From contig JAFLSI010000003.1 of NCBI GenBank assembly GCA_022511025.1, positions 1-51,806 of the forward strand: a stretch of 51,806 nucleotides of DNA, given 5' to 3'. Shown piece by piece: positions 7,915-16,877 of the stretch. The notes under the pieces were generated by a model. The model was given only the letters and a program-made list of their open reading frames with translations, did no database searches and was not told where the DNA came from. The translations under genes were made by a program, and so were the position numbers. Every line of letters begins with the position of its first letter. Positions within the stretch are counted from its first letter, which is position 1. The DNA is from Rikenella sp. (GTDB lineage: Bacteria > Bacteroidota > Bacteroidia > Bacteroidales > Rikenellaceae).

Positions 7915-9174
7915 TTAATCCTCCAGCGCATGAATCACTAATCCCGACCGCAGTTTCGGCTCGAACCAAGTGGTTTTCGGGGGCATAATCCGGCCCGTAT
8001 CGGCAATGTCGATCAACTGTTTCATCGATACCGGATACAGAGCGAACGCCACGGCCATCTCGCCGCTGTCCACCCGCCGCTGCAATTCGCCCAGCCCCCG
8101 AATACCCCCCACGAAGTCGATCCGCTTGTCCGTTCGCAGGTCCTCGATCCCGAGCAATTTGTTCAAAACGCAGTTCGACAGGACGGTAACATCCAACACG
8201 CCGATCGGATCCGTGTCGTCGTAGGTTCCCGGCCGGGCCTTGAGTTCGTACCACTCGCCGGCCAAGTACATGGAAAGGTCATGCAATGCAGCCGGCTTGT
8301 AAATCTCCCTGCCCCGGTTCGTTACCGTGAAGTCGGCCTCCAGCGCGGCGACGAATTTCGCCGGGGTCAATCCGTTCAGGTCCCGGACAACCCGGTTGTA
8401 GTCGATGATTTTCAGCTGGTTGTCGGGAAAAATCACGGCTAAAAAGTAGTTGAACTCCTCCTCTCCGGTGTAGGTGCCGCCGGATTGGAGGACGGTCTCT
8501 TTTTTTTCGGCTCCCACCCGCGCGGCGGCTGCCGTCCGGTGGTGTCCGTCCGCTACGTACAGGGCCGGAATCTCGGCGAAAATCTGCGTAATCCGTTCGG
8601 TCGTCTCCCGATCGTCGATCACCCAGAACCGGTGCCTAAATCCGTCTCCGGCGGCCGTAAAATCGTATTCCGGCGCTTTGTCCGCCACGATGCGGCGAAC
8701 CAGCGCATCCATATCTTCCCGGGCCGGATAGGCAAAGAACACCGGCTCTATGTTGGCATTCTGGTTCCGCACGTGGATCATCCGGTCCTCCTCCTTGTCG
8801 GGCCGGGTCAGTTCGTGCTTTTTGATTCTCCCCTCCGCGTAGTCCTGAAAGTGGCATGCCGCCACCAAACCGTACTGCGTCCGCCCCTCCATCGTCTGGG
8901 CATAGACGTAGTAATGCTCTTCCTCATCCGCGATGAGCCACCCGTTCTCCTTCCACCGCTTGAAGTTGGCCACGGCCTGCCGATACACTGCCTCGGCGTG
9001 TTCGTCGACCATCGGCTCGAAGTCGATCTCCGGCTTGATGATGTGCAGCAGCGACTTCTCCCCCGCTTCTGCCTTGGCCTCGGCCGAACTCAGCACGTCG
9101 TACGGACGCGAAGCCACCTCCTCGGCCAACTCCGCCGGCGGCCGGATTCCTCTGAAGGGTTTGATTCTCACCAT
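7915..9174 (-). CDS. DUF1015 family protein in serine operon
   Basis: 419 residues covering a full-length DUF1015 protein: start 'MVRIKPFRGIRP', the 'ASRPYDVLS' segment and 'LYVADGHHRTAAAARV' near residue 215. The DGHHR motif resembles the nucleotide-binding loop of ParB/sulfiredoxin-fold proteins, which include ADP-dependent and free serine kinases (SerK, SbnI). That resemblance is from motif memory, not a search. It is the third gene after serC and serA, three bases after serA, with a terminator behind it. The operon lacks a serB phosphoserine phosphatase, so a role in the last step of serine synthesis or in phosphoserine handling is an attractive guess. Confidence 0.88.
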   Translation of the reverse strand: MVRIKPFRGIRPPAELAEEVASRPYDVLSSAEAKAEAGEKSLLHIIKPEIDFEPMVDEHAEAVYRQAVANFKRWKENGWLIADEEEHYYVYAQTMEGRTQYGLVAACHFQDYAEGRIKKHELTRPDKEEDRMIHVRNQNANIEPVFFAYPAREDMDALVRRIVADKAPEYDFTAAGDGFRHRFWVIDDRETTERITQIFAEIPALYVADGHHRTAAAARVGAEKKETVLQSGGTYTGEEEFNYFLAVIFPDNQLKIIDYNRVVRDLNGLTPAKFVAALEADFTVTNRGREIYKPAALHDLSMYLAGEWYELKARPGTYDDTDPIGVLDVTVLSNCVLNKLLGIEDLRTDKRIDFVGGIRGLGELQRRVDSGEMAVAFALYPVSMKQLIDIADTGRIMPPKTTWFEPKLRSGLVIHALED

Positions 9175-9177
9175 AGG

Positions 9178-10101
9178 TTATCGGTTGACTTGAAATTCGG
9201 CAGTCCCATCCCTGAAAAACGACACGATCTGCCGGGCTGCCGCCAAACCGGCATTGATATTGGCCTCCTCGGTCTCGGCTCCCATTTTTTTCGGTGTGGC
9301 GAAGAAGCGTGTGCCGAACTTTTCCGCCAGTTCCGGCGCGGTGTCCGGTGCAATATCCGTGATATACTTGAGGTCGGGACGTTCCGTCATGGCTTTCGCC
9401 AGCCCCGCCTCGTCGATCACCTCTTTGCGGGCCGTATTGACTAAGGTCGCTCCCGGCGGCATCGACACGAACAGGTCATAACCGATCGACCCCCGTGTCT
9501 CTGCCGTTGCCGGCAGGTGCAGCGACAGGTAGTCGCTGTTCCGGTACAATTCGGCCGGCGACGAGACCCTCTTTACTCCGTCCCGGTCGAATACCGCGGT
9601 GTCCGTAATGAACGGGTCGCAGGCCGACACCTCCATCCCCAAGGCCCGTCCGTACCGGGCCACGATCTGTCCGACATGCCCGTAGGCGTGAATCCCCAAC
9701 CGTTTGCCGCAGACCTCGCTGCCGGTGCCCTGCGTGAATCGGTTGCGGGCCATGAAAATCATCATCGCCACCGCCAGCTCCGCCACGGCGTTCGCATTCT
9801 GTCCCGGCGTGTTCATCGCCACGATCCCCCGCTCGGTGCACGCAGCTAAATCGAGGTTGTCGTACCCCGCTCCCGCCCGGACCACGACCCGCAGTCTCGG
9901 CGCAGCGGCGATTACCTCCGCCGTAACCCGGTCCGAACGGACGATCAACGCATCAGCATCGGCCACGGCCGCTTTCAACTCATCGGCCGAGGTGTATTTT
10001 TCGAGCCAGACACAACTGTGTCCCGCTTCCCGCACGATCGCCGCCATCCCCTCCACGGCCCGTTTCGAGAAAGGTTTCTCGGTTGCTACTACTATTTTCA
10101 T
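9178..10101 (-). CDS. serA: D-3-phosphoglycerate dehydrogenase-like 2-hydroxyacid dehydrogenase
   Basis: 307 residues from ATG 10101 (MKIVVATEKPF). The ORF track start at 10128 lies inside serC and is less likely. The protein is the short form without a C-terminal ACT domain. It shows 'VRAGAGYDNLDLAACTERGI', 'TPGQNANAVAELAVAMM' and an NAD site 'GIHAYGHVG', where the first Gly of the usual GxGxxG is Ala. It oxidises 3-phosphoglycerate to 3-phosphohydroxypyruvate, feeding SerC, whose gene ends four bases upstream. Lack of ACT implies no classical serine feedback through that domain. Confidence 0.9.
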   Translation of the reverse strand: MKIVVATEKPFSKRAVEGMAAIVREAGHSCVWLEKYTSADELKAAVADADALIVRSDRVTAEVIAAAPRLRVVVRAGAGYDNLDLAACTERGIVAMNTPGQNANAVAELAVAMMIFMARNRFTQGTGSEVCGKRLGIHAYGHVGQIVARYGRALGMEVSACDPFITDTAVFDRDGVKRVSSPAELYRNSDYLSLHLPATAETRGSIGYDLFVSMPPGATLVNTARKEVIDEAGLAKAMTERPDLKYITDIAPDTAPELAEKFGTRFFATPKKMGAETEEANINAGLAAARQIVSFFRDGTAEFQVNR

Positions 10102-10105
10102 CGGA

Positions 10106-11182
10106 CTACCGGGCATACTGTTTTTCAAATTCCTGCATGCACTCTACCAGCGCCTGCACGCTCTCTTTCGGCATCGCATTGTAGATCGAGGCCCGGAAAC
10201 CGCCGACCAGCCGGTGCCCCTTGACGCCGATCATCCCCCGCTCTTTGGCGAAGTTCACGAACTCGAAGATGTCCATCTCTTTGTACCGGTCGCTGTAGAC
10301 GAAGCAGGCGTTCATCAGCGAGCGGTCTTCCCGTGCCGCCGTTCCGACGAACATCGAGTTGCGGTCGATTTCGTTGTACAGCAGTGTCGCCTTCTCCTCG
10401 TTGAGCCGCTGGACGGCCGGCACCCCGCCGATCGACTTGAGCCACCGCAAGGTCTCGCGCACTACGTAAATCGGGAAAACCGGCGGTGTGTTGAACATCG
10501 ACCCTCCCTCCACATGCGACCGGTAGTCCAGAATGGTCGGAATCGTCCGCGAAACCCGTCCCAGAATGTCGTTGCGGACGATGACGAACGTAACCCCGGC
10601 AGGACCCAGATTCTTTTGCGCTCCGCCGTAAATCAATCCGTACTTGGAGACCTCCACCGGCCGGGAGAGGATGTCCGACGACATGTCCGCCACGAGCATG
10701 ACGGGCGAATCGGGATCGGTTTGGTACTCCGTACCGAAGATCGTGTTGTTGGTCGTGATGTGCAGGTAGTCCAGATCGGCCGGAATCTCAAATCCTTTCG
10801 GAATGTACGAGAAGTTCCGGTCCTCGGACGAGGCTACGATCTCCACTTCGCCGAACAGCCGGGCCTCTTTGATCGCTTTCTTGGCCCACACGCCGGTATG
10901 GATATATCCCGCTTTCCGCTCCAGCAGATTGAACGGAACCATGCAGAACTGCATGCTCGCCCCACCGCCGAGGAAGAGCACGCTGTACCCCTCCGGAATG
11001 TGCAGCAGCTCTTTGAACAGCGCCACCGCCTCGTCCAGCACCTCTTCGAAGTCCGGGGTGCGGTGCGATATTTCGAGCACCGACAGACCGATGCCGTTGA
11101 GGTCCAGTACGGCTTGGGCGGCATTCTCGACCGCTGTGCGGGGCAGAATCGACGGCCCGGCGGAAAAATTGTGCTTTTTCAT
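10106..11182 (-). CDS. serC: Phosphoserine aminotransferase
   Basis: 358 residues, the usual SerC length. The N-terminal '[20 protein letters not shown]' and '[17 protein letters not shown]' are family signatures, and '[19 protein letters not shown]' contains the lysine that binds pyridoxal phosphate. It converts 3-phosphohydroxypyruvate and glutamate to phosphoserine, and probably also serves pyridoxine synthesis. It is first of the serC-serA-DUF1015 operon and faces yicC across a 109-base divergent gap. No perfect TAnnTTTG box was found on its side; 'gatatttgg' is the nearest. Confidence 0.95.
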   Translation of the reverse strand: MKKHNFSAGPSILPRTAVENAAQAVLDLNGIGLSVLEISHRTPDFEEVLDEAVALFKELLHIPEGYSVLFLGGGASMQFCMVPFNLLERKAGYIHTGVWAKKAIKEARLFGEVEIVASSEDRNFSYIPKGFEIPADLDYLHITTNNTIFGTEYQTDPDSPVMLVADMSSDILSRPVEVSKYGLIYGGAQKNLGPAGVTFVIVRNDILGRVSRTIPTILDYRSHVEGGSMFNTPPVFPIYVVRETLRWLKSIGGVPAVQRLNEEKATLLYNEIDRNSMFVGTAAREDRSLMNACFVYSDRYKEMDIFEFVNFAKERGMIGVKGHRLVGGFRASIYNAMPKESVQALVECMQEFEKQYAR

Positions 11183-11258
11183 GTATTTACGTGCGTATTA
11201 TCGGTTACGATACCGAGAAATGAAAACCAAATATCGGAAATATTATTCGATTTCATAC

Positions 11259-11266
11259 TATATTTG
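11259..11266 (+). promoter_or_regulatory. -7 box for yicC-gmk-nadD operon
   Basis: TATATTTG, a full TAnnTTTG match 25 bases before the yicC ATG. Confidence 0.55.
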
Positions 11267-11291
11267 TTTTCTGTAACTCATAATTCCGAAC

Positions 11292-12170
11292 ATGGCAAAA
11301 TCGATGACGGGCTACGGGCGTGCCGAACGGCATACCGAACGGCGGAAAATTACCGTTGAAATCAAGAGCCTGAACAGCAAACAGTTGGACCTTTCGACAC
11401 GTATCCCCTCCCTCTACCGGGAGAAGGAGTACGAGATCCGGAATGCGGTGGGCAAGGCATTGGGGCGCGGCAAAGTGGATCTGGTCGTGTCGGTGGAGCC
11501 TGTCGGCGGAACGAAAGCGGCTGCCGGGACAATCAACCGGGAGTTGTTCAAGGCCTACTACGCTCAGTTGGTCGAGTTGCAAAACGAGGTGGGGGATAAA
11601 AACGGGTCGGAACCGTTGATTACGACGGTGCTGCGCCTGCCGGAGGTGATGCAGACCGATGCGGTGGAGATCGGCGAGGCGGAGTGGACTGCCTTGGCTG
11701 AGGCGGTGGACGAGGCGGTGGAGAACCTGAACCGCTTCCGGACGCAGGAGGGGGCGGTGCTCATCGCCGACCTGCTGAAACGGATCGACACGATCGAATC
11801 GCTGGCGGCCCGGATCGTGCCGTTGGAGGGGGAGCGGATCGAGGCGGTGCGGACACGGTTGCAGGATAGCCTCAAGGCTTTGCAGGTGCCTGTGGACAAC
11901 AACCGGTTCGAGCAGGAGATCATCTATTACCTCGAAAAGTTCGACATCACGGAGGAAAAGGTCCGCCTCAAACAGCATTGCGATTACTTCCGGACGGTGG
12001 CGGGCGAATCGGAGGGGGTGGGACGCAAGCTCGGCTTCATTGCGCAGGAGATCGGCCGCGAGATCAACACGACGGGGTCGAAAGCCAATCATGCCGAAAT
12101 ACAGAAAATCGTGGTGCGGATGAAGGACGAGTTGGAGAAGATCAAGGAACAGTTGCTCAATCTTTTATAG
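11292..12170 (+). CDS. yicC: YicC/YloC family endoribonuclease
   Basis: 292 residues, the usual length. 'MAKSMTGYGRAE' at the start and the C-terminal 'ETNTTGSKA'-type segment ('REINTTGSKANHAEIQKIVVRMKDELEKIKEQL') are diagnostic of the YicC/YloC family, metal-dependent endoribonucleases of RNA turnover and stress response. The central part is a long charged coiled-coil region. It is followed after nine bases by gmk; the yicC-gmk pairing is common in bacteria. Confidence 0.93.
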   Translation: MAKSMTGYGRAERHTERRKITVEIKSLNSKQLDLSTRIPSLYREKEYEIRNAVGKALGRGKVDLVVSVEPVGGTKAAAGTINRELFKAYYAQLVELQNEVGDKNGSEPLITTVLRLPEVMQTDAVEIGEAEWTALAEAVDEAVENLNRFRTQEGAVLIADLLKRIDTIESLAARIVPLEGERIEAVRTRLQDSLKALQVPVDNNRFEQEIIYYLEKFDITEEKVRLKQHCDYFRTVAGESEGVGRKLGFIAQEIGREINTTGSKANHAEIQKIVVRMKDELEKIKEQLLNLL

Positions 12171-12179
12171 TCGCATTCT

Positions 12180-12743
12180 ATGGGTAAGGTATTGATCTTT
12201 TCGGCGCCGTCGGGTTCGGGCAAGACGACGATCGTCAAACACCTGCTGGCGCGGTTTCCGGAGCTGGAGTTCTCCATTTCGGCCACCTCGCGGGCACCGC
12301 GGGGCGAGGAGCGGGATGGAGTGGACTACTATTTTATGAATGCGGCCGAGTTTGCGGCACGGGTCGAGGCGGGCGAGTTCGTCGAGTGGGAGGAGGTCTA
12401 TGCCGGGACTTGCTACGGGACGCTGCGGGCCGAGATCGAACGGATCTGGGATCGGGGGCATGTGGCGGTATTCGATGTGGATGTGGTCGGCGCGCTGAAT
12501 ATCAAGAAACTGTTCGACGAACAGGCCCTTTCGGTTTTCATTATGCCGCCGTCGGTGGAGGTGCTGCGGATGCGGTTGGAGGGACGGGGGACCGACTCGC
12601 CGGAGGCGATCGAACGGCGGTTGGCCAAAGCGGATCAGGAGATCGGATATGCACCGCGGTTCGACCGGGTGGTGGTCAATGATGATTTGGAGAAGGCTTA
12701 TGCCGAGGCGGTGCAGGTGGTCGGGACTTTTTTGGCGCAGTAG
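12180..12743 (+). CDS. gmk: Guanylate kinase
   Basis: 187 residues. P-loop 'SAPSGSGKTT' at residues 8-17, GMP-binding 'SATSRAPRGEERDGVDYYF' and 'EWEEVYAGTCYGT' are the family's hallmarks. It phosphorylates GMP to GDP in the cytoplasm. It sits between yicC and nadD with gaps of nine and three bases, so cotranscription is nearly certain. Confidence 0.96.
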   Translation: MGKVLIFSAPSGSGKTTIVKHLLARFPELEFSISATSRAPRGEERDGVDYYFMNAAEFAARVEAGEFVEWEEVYAGTCYGTLRAEIERIWDRGHVAVFDVDVVGALNIKKLFDEQALSVFIMPPSVEVLRMRLEGRGTDSPEAIERRLAKADQEIGYAPRFDRVVVNDDLEKAYAEAVQVVGTFLAQ

Positions 12744-12746
12744 ACG

Positions 12747-13319
12747 ATGGACGGGAAACGGGTGGCTCTCTTGCTGGGATCGTTCAATCCGGTCCATGCT
12801 GGCCATTTGGCTGTGGCGCGTTATGTGGCGGAGCGGGGATTGGCGGAGGAGGTGTGGTTCGTGGTGTCGCCGCAGAATCCGTTGAAGAATCCGGCGGAGC
12901 TGGCGCCGTTCGACGAACGGGTGGAGATGGTGCGGCGGGCGCTGGCCGAAACGGGCGACGGCCGGCTCCGGGTATGCGATGCGGAACGTTCGCTGCCCTA
13001 CCCTTCCTATACGATCCGTACGATCGAATACCTCCGGAAACGCTATCCCGGCGTTCGGTTTACGATTTTGGCGGGCAGCGACATCGCCGACCAACTGCCC
13101 CGGTGGTATCGGGCGGAGGATTTGCAGCGCCAGGTTCGGTTTCTGATTTATCCGCGCAACGGCGGTGCGGCTTCGCCGGAAATGGCGCAGGCGCCGGTTC
13201 TCGGGGTCGATTCGACTTCGATCCGGGCGGCATTGGCGGCGGGGCGACCGGTGGCCGACGGATGGCTGCCGGCTTCGGTGGCCGACTATATCCGGACTCG
13301 AAAACTGTATGCGCAATGA
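12747..13319 (+). CDS. nadD: Nicotinate-nucleotide adenylyltransferase
   Basis: 190 residues. The nucleotidyltransferase motif 'GSFNPVHAGHLAVAR' (HxGH) stands at residues 11-25 and the C-terminal 'VDSTSIRAAL' is the ISSTxIR-type motif. It adenylates nicotinate mononucleotide in NAD synthesis. The gene begins three bases after gmk, and its stop overlaps the next start (ATGA). Confidence 0.95.
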   Translation: MDGKRVALLLGSFNPVHAGHLAVARYVAERGLAEEVWFVVSPQNPLKNPAELAPFDERVEMVRRALAETGDGRLRVCDAERSLPYPSYTIRTIEYLRKRYPGVRFTILAGSDIADQLPRWYRAEDLQRQVRFLIYPRNGGAASPEMAQAPVLGVDSTSIRAALAAGRPVADGWLPASVADYIRTRKLYAQ

Positions 13320-13546
13320 CGGAGACGATCGAATACTGGACCGCGGAGATCGAAAAGCGTCCGGCGGTGGCGGATCTCTATTTCAAACGGGGATGCCTGC
13401 ACTACCGGAACAACGATTTCGGCGGTGCGCTCAACGATTTCAACCGGGCTTTGGCGTTAGATGCGGACTATACGGAGGCACGTCAGATGCGGGAGATGGT
13501 GCGGGAGATTCTCGACTTTCGGAATTTCGATTTGTATAATCCGTAA
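13316..13546 (+). CDS. Short TPR-repeat protein
   Basis: 76 residues starting at the ATG that overlaps the nadD stop codon. 'ADLYFKRGCLHYRNNDFGGALNDFNRALALDADYTEA' is a tetratricopeptide repeat, preceded and followed by partial helices, so it holds one to two TPR units and likely binds a protein partner. No signal peptide is present. The ORF track shows this frame only as the tail of a long shadow beginning at 12854. Translation coupling with nadD suggests it is real, but its job is unknown. Confidence 0.75.
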   Translation: MTETIEYWTAEIEKRPAVADLYFKRGCLHYRNNDFGGALNDFNRALALDADYTEARQMREMVREILDFRNFDLYNP

Positions 13547-13574
13547 TTGTTTGGATCGCAGTTAGTAGCGGCTT

Positions 13575-13988
13575 TTACCGGCCGTCGAACTCGAATGCCC
13601 ACGGCAGCAGATCGGCGGCCATCGCTTCCCGCACTTCATCGGCCGACCGGTCGGACATGATGACCCGAATGTCGGCTCCTTGCTGGGCCCGCACCGCCTC
13701 GGCCAAAACTTCACGACAGCCGCCGCACGGTGTAATCGGCCTTTCCGAATCCGGCGAAGCGATGGCAATCGCCACGATCCGCACGTTCGGACAGGTTGCC
13801 CGCGCATAGTTCACCGCCACCCGTTCTGCACAACTTCCCAAAGGATAGGCCCGGTTCTCCTGGTTGTTCCCGCAGATCACCGTTCCGTCCTCCAACAGCA
13901 CCGCTGCGCCCACCCGAAAGCCGGAATAGGGTGCCCACGCTTTTTCTGCCGCTTCGAACGCTTTTGAAATCAAGGTTTTGTCATTCAT
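13575..13988 (-). CDS. cdd: Cytidine deaminase
   Basis: 137 residues from ATG 13988; the ORF track extends the frame upstream into mnmD. 'PYSGFRVGAAVL', 'GSCAERVA' and 'TPCGGCREVL' give the zinc ligands and the catalytic glutamate of the homotetrameric form of cytidine deaminase (pyrimidine salvage). Its start overlaps the mnmD stop by one base (TAATG), so it is translated from the rlmD-mnmD-cdd message. It converges on the TPR gene with a 28-base gap. Confidence 0.94.
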   Translation of the reverse strand: MNDKTLISKAFEAAEKAWAPYSGFRVGAAVLLEDGTVICGNNQENRAYPLGSCAERVAVNYARATCPNVRIVAIAIASPDSERPITPCGGCREVLAEAVRAQQGADIRVIMSDRSADEVREAMAADLLPWAFEFDGR

Positions 13989-14662
13989 TATCGAAAGGAT
14001 TGCTTGATGGATTTGACCGCCCGCAGCATATGCCGTTTCCCCAAGGCTCCCGGCAGCCGGAACACCTCGAATCCTGCCGCCCGCAAGGCCTGTTTCACCG
14101 CTCCTTTGGCCGAGTAGCTTACCCATACCCCCTCCGGTTTCAAGCTGTAGAACAGCCGGTGCATAATGGCTTCCGACCAGAGTCCCGGTTGCACGTCCGG
14201 TGCGAAGGCATCGAAATAGACGACATCGAACCGTTCGGCCAAAGCCGAAAAATCGAACGTCGACAAATCGGCCCGGTATTTCGTGAGCGAAAAACGATCC
14301 CCGTCCACCGCATGCCTTTCGCCGTCCCACGGTAACTCATGCAATGTCAGAAAGACAGGATCGTCCGTATAATGCAGCTGCCGGGCTGTCCCGACACCGA
14401 TCGGATAGAGGTCGATCGCCGAGTAGTCGACCCGTTTCCGGTTTGCGAGTGCTTGTCGATAGGTTAAGTAGCAATTCAGTCCGCTCCCGAAACCGACCTC
14501 GAAAACAGCGATTTCCTCTTTTTGCTGTATTACAGCATCGAATCCGGCGCGGATATAGACGTGTTCCGCCTCGCCGACCGCTCCGCGATCCGAGTGGTAC
14601 AGCTCTCCGAGTTGCTCGTGGCGCAGAGTCAGCGATCCGTCTCCGGTTTCGATTAATTCCAT
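13988..14662 (-). CDS. mnmD: tRNA 5-methylaminomethyl-2-thiouridine-forming methyltransferase MnmD
   Basis: 224 residues. 'VFEVGFGSGLNCYLTY' is the SAM-binding loop and 'VVYFDAFAPDVQPGLWSEAIM' is typical of the MnmC(o)/MnmD methyltransferase domain. It methylates the wobble uridine side chain of certain tRNAs. Only the methyltransferase is present; the oxidase half found in E. coli MnmC is absent, as usual for stand-alone MnmD. It lies between rlmD and cdd, so two RNA methyltransferases are adjacent. Confidence 0.92.
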   Translation of the reverse strand: MELIETGDGSLTLRHEQLGELYHSDRGAVGEAEHVYIRAGFDAVIQQKEEIAVFEVGFGSGLNCYLTYRQALANRKRVDYSAIDLYPIGVGTARQLHYTDDPVFLTLHELPWDGERHAVDGDRFSLTKYRADLSTFDFSALAERFDVVYFDAFAPDVQPGLWSEAIMHRLFYSLKPEGVWVSYSAKGAVKQALRAAGFEVFRLPGALGKRHMLRAVKSIKQSFR

Positions 14663-14682
14663 AATGGACTGAAAAATAAGAG

Positions 14683-16095
14683 TTACCGGCGAATCAGCTG
14701 AACTACATTCTCGACATGGTGCGTGTGCGGGAACATGTCCACCGGCTGCACTTTCGCCACCCGGTAAGCCGGATCGAAAAGAGCCAGATCCCTCGCCTGT
14801 GTCGCCGGATTGCAGCTGACGTAAACGATTCGCTGCGGAGCTGCCGCTAATATCGTTGCGGCCACATCCCCGTGGATTCCTGCCCGCGGCGGGTCCAAAA
14901 TGATGACATCCGGCCGCCCGTGCCGCTCGATAAACTCCCCGTTCAGCACATCTTTCATATCCCCGGCAAAGAACAGGGTGTTTTCGATCCCGTTCAGCGC
15001 CGAGTTCTGTTTGGCGTCTTCGATCGCCTCCGGTACATATTCGATCCCCACTACCCGCTTGGCGCCGGCCGCAACGAAATTGGCGATCGTTCCGGTTCCG
15101 GTATAAAGGTCGTACACGATTTCGGTTCCCGTCAGTTCGGCAAAATCGCGCGCAACCCGGTAGAGGTTGTAGGCCTGTTCCGAGTTGGTCTGGTAGAACG
15201 ATTTGGGGTGAATCCGAAAGGTCAATCCCTCCATGCGCTCCTCCATGTAGGGTTTTCCTTTGTAATGATGTACATCCAAATCGTTGATGGAATCATTCAG
15301 TTTATTGTTTATAATATAATTAAGCGATGTTATCTGGGGGAACTGTTCAGCTAAAAAATCCAGCAATGGCCTGCACATGGAATCCGGTTCGGCAAAAACG
15401 ACGGTAACCATCACTTCGCCCGTGGTCGAAGTGCGGACAATGAGGTTCCGCAGCAATCCCCGGTGTTCGCGCAGGTTATAGAATGCCACCCCCTTCTCCT
15501 CGGCGAAACGTTTGACGGCCGACCGGATTGCATTCGACGGTTCCGCTTGCAGGTAGCACTGCTCTACATCCAACACCTTGTCGAACATCCCCGGGATGTG
15601 GAATCCCAGCGCATTGCCGCCGCCGGCCGCTGCCGCTTCTCCCTCGGCAACCTCCGAGCGGGGCACCCACCGCTTGTCCGAAAAGGTGAATTCCAATTTG
15701 TTCCGATAATATTCGCTCTTGGCCGAACCGATGATCGGCGAAATTTCCGGCAGCTCGATACCGCCCAACCGCCGCAACTGTTCCTCCACCTGCCGCTGTT
15801 TGTAAGCCAGCTGCATGGGGTACGGCAGCGCCTGCCACTTGCATCCGCCGCACTCGCCGTAATGTCGGCAGAACGGTTCGACCCGGTCCGGCGAATAGGC
15901 CGCAAACCGCGTTACATATCCCTCCATGAACCGTCGCCGTTTTTTGTTGATCTGCACGTCGACCACATCGCCCGGCACGGTGTACGGCACGAAGACCACC
16001 ATGTCGCCGTATTTGCCCAAAGATTTTCCCTCGGCAGCTATGTCGGTGATTTTCAGTCCCTCGATTTGCGGATATTTGCTTTTCTTCGGCTTCAT
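14683..16095 (-). CDS. rlmD: 23S rRNA (uracil-5-)-methyltransferase RlmD-like
   Basis: 470 residues from ATG 16095. The ORF track start (TTG 16125) falls inside the promoter box and is rejected. An N-terminal TRAM-like domain ('GLKITDIAAEGKSLGKYGDMVVFVPYTVPGDVVDVQINKKRR') is followed by cluster cysteines ('CRHYGECGGCKW'), the SAM motif 'VYDLYTGTGTIANFVA' and the catalytic 'VSCNPATQARDLALF'. This is the RumA/RlmD family that makes m5U in 23S rRNA; assignment to a specific position is by family naming only. It starts the minus-strand operon. Confidence 0.9.
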   Translation of the reverse strand: MKPKKSKYPQIEGLKITDIAAEGKSLGKYGDMVVFVPYTVPGDVVDVQINKKRRRFMEGYVTRFAAYSPDRVEPFCRHYGECGGCKWQALPYPMQLAYKQRQVEEQLRRLGGIELPEISPIIGSAKSEYYRNKLEFTFSDKRWVPRSEVAEGEAAAAGGGNALGFHIPGMFDKVLDVEQCYLQAEPSNAIRSAVKRFAEEKGVAFYNLREHRGLLRNLIVRTSTTGEVMVTVVFAEPDSMCRPLLDFLAEQFPQITSLNYIINNKLNDSINDLDVHHYKGKPYMEERMEGLTFRIHPKSFYQTNSEQAYNLYRVARDFAELTGTEIVYDLYTGTGTIANFVAAGAKRVVGIEYVPEAIEDAKQNSALNGIENTLFFAGDMKDVLNGEFIERHGRPDVIILDPPRAGIHGDVAATILAAAPQRIVYVSCNPATQARDLALFDPAYRVAKVQPVDMFPHTHHVENVVQLIRR

Positions 16096-16122
16096 AAAGC
16101 GGCTGCTCGGTTTGGTTCGGGG

Positions 16123-16130
16123 CAAAGATA
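16123..16130 (-). promoter_or_regulatory. -7 box for rlmD
   Basis: TATCTTTG on the minus strand, 28 bases before the rlmD ATG. It lies only 13 bases from the oppositely directed box at 16144-16151. Confidence 0.6.
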
Positions 16131-16143
16131 CGGGTAAATTGCG

Positions 16144-16151
16144 TAAATTTG
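16144..16151 (+). promoter_or_regulatory. -7 box for MBL hydrolase-trmD-lpxB operon
   Basis: TAAATTTG on the plus strand, 33 bases before ATG 16185. It shows that the TTG start at 16149 in the ORF track is not the real start. Confidence 0.6.
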
Positions 16152-16184
16152 GAACCGAATCACCTTATACCTTTTGACCCGCTT

Positions 16185-16877
16185 ATGATCAAACTGGCTA
16201 CGCTTACTTTCAATCCTTTCGGCGAAAATACCTATGTGCTCTTCGACGAGACGAAACAGTGCGCCTTGGTCGACGCCGGATGCTACACCGAACAAGAACG
16301 GCAGACCTTGGTCGCGTTCATCGCGAAAAACGATTTGGAGCCTGTTGTGGCGATCAATACGCACGGACACGTGGACCATATTTGCGGAGTGGAGTTCGTG
16401 AAACGGCAGTGGGGCGTGCCGTTTGCGCTGCACCGCAACGAATGGCCGATTATGGAGTTGGCGCCGAGCTATGCCGGGGGTATGGGTTTCGACATCGAGA
16501 CCGTTCCGGCGGTGGAGATCGATCTGGCGGAGACGACCGATATTCCCTTGGGAAAGAGTCGGTTGCACATCTTGCAGACGCCGGGGCACGCTCCGGGCCA
16601 TGTGGCGATTCATGTGCCGGAGGCGGAGTTGCTGCTGACCGGCGATCTGCTCTTCAAAGAGAGCATCGGGCGAACCGATCTGCCGGGCGGAGACTATCCG
16701 ACGTTGATGGAGAGCATTATCGAACGGGTGATTCCGTTGGGAGGCGACACCCGGATTTTTCCGGGCCACGGACCGCACAGCACGGTGGCGCACGAAGTGA
16801 TGTTCAATCCGTTCATCGTCGAGGCGCTGCGGGGCGATGTGAACTACAAAGGCGAAGCGACGACCCATGAGAATTGA
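16185..16877 (+). CDS. Metallo-beta-lactamase fold hydrolase (GloB-like)
   Basis: 230-residue protein from ATG 16185. The MBL zinc motif 'THGHVDH' (His60, His62, Asp64, His65), then '[12 protein letters not shown]', 'LLTGDLLF' and 'FPGHGPHST' supply the remaining ligands. It is similar in size and motif order to hydroxyacylglutathione hydrolase-like (glyoxalase II) proteins, but the C-terminal glutathione-binding domain is not evident, so the substrate is unknown. Its 3' end overlaps trmD by 11 bases. Confidence 0.9.
   Translation: MIKLATLTFNPFGENTYVLFDETKQCALVDAGCYTEQERQTLVAFIAKNDLEPVVAINTHGHVDHICGVEFVKRQWGVPFALHRNEWPIMELAPSYAGGMGFDIETVPAVEIDLAETTDIPLGKSRLHILQTPGHAPGHVAIHVPEAELLLTGDLLFKESIGRTDLPGGDYPTLMESIIERVIPLGGDTRIFPGHGPHSTVAHEVMFNPFIVEALRGDVNYKGEATTHEN

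Noticed and set aside
10102-10128. Upstream start of serA inside serC
   Set aside because: The added residues are not part of the dehydrogenase fold and would overlap serC; ATG 10101 fits the family.
16149-16184. TTG start for the MBL hydrolase in the ORF track
   Set aside because: The TTG lies inside a TAAATTTG promoter box; ATG 16185 gives the normal family N terminus.
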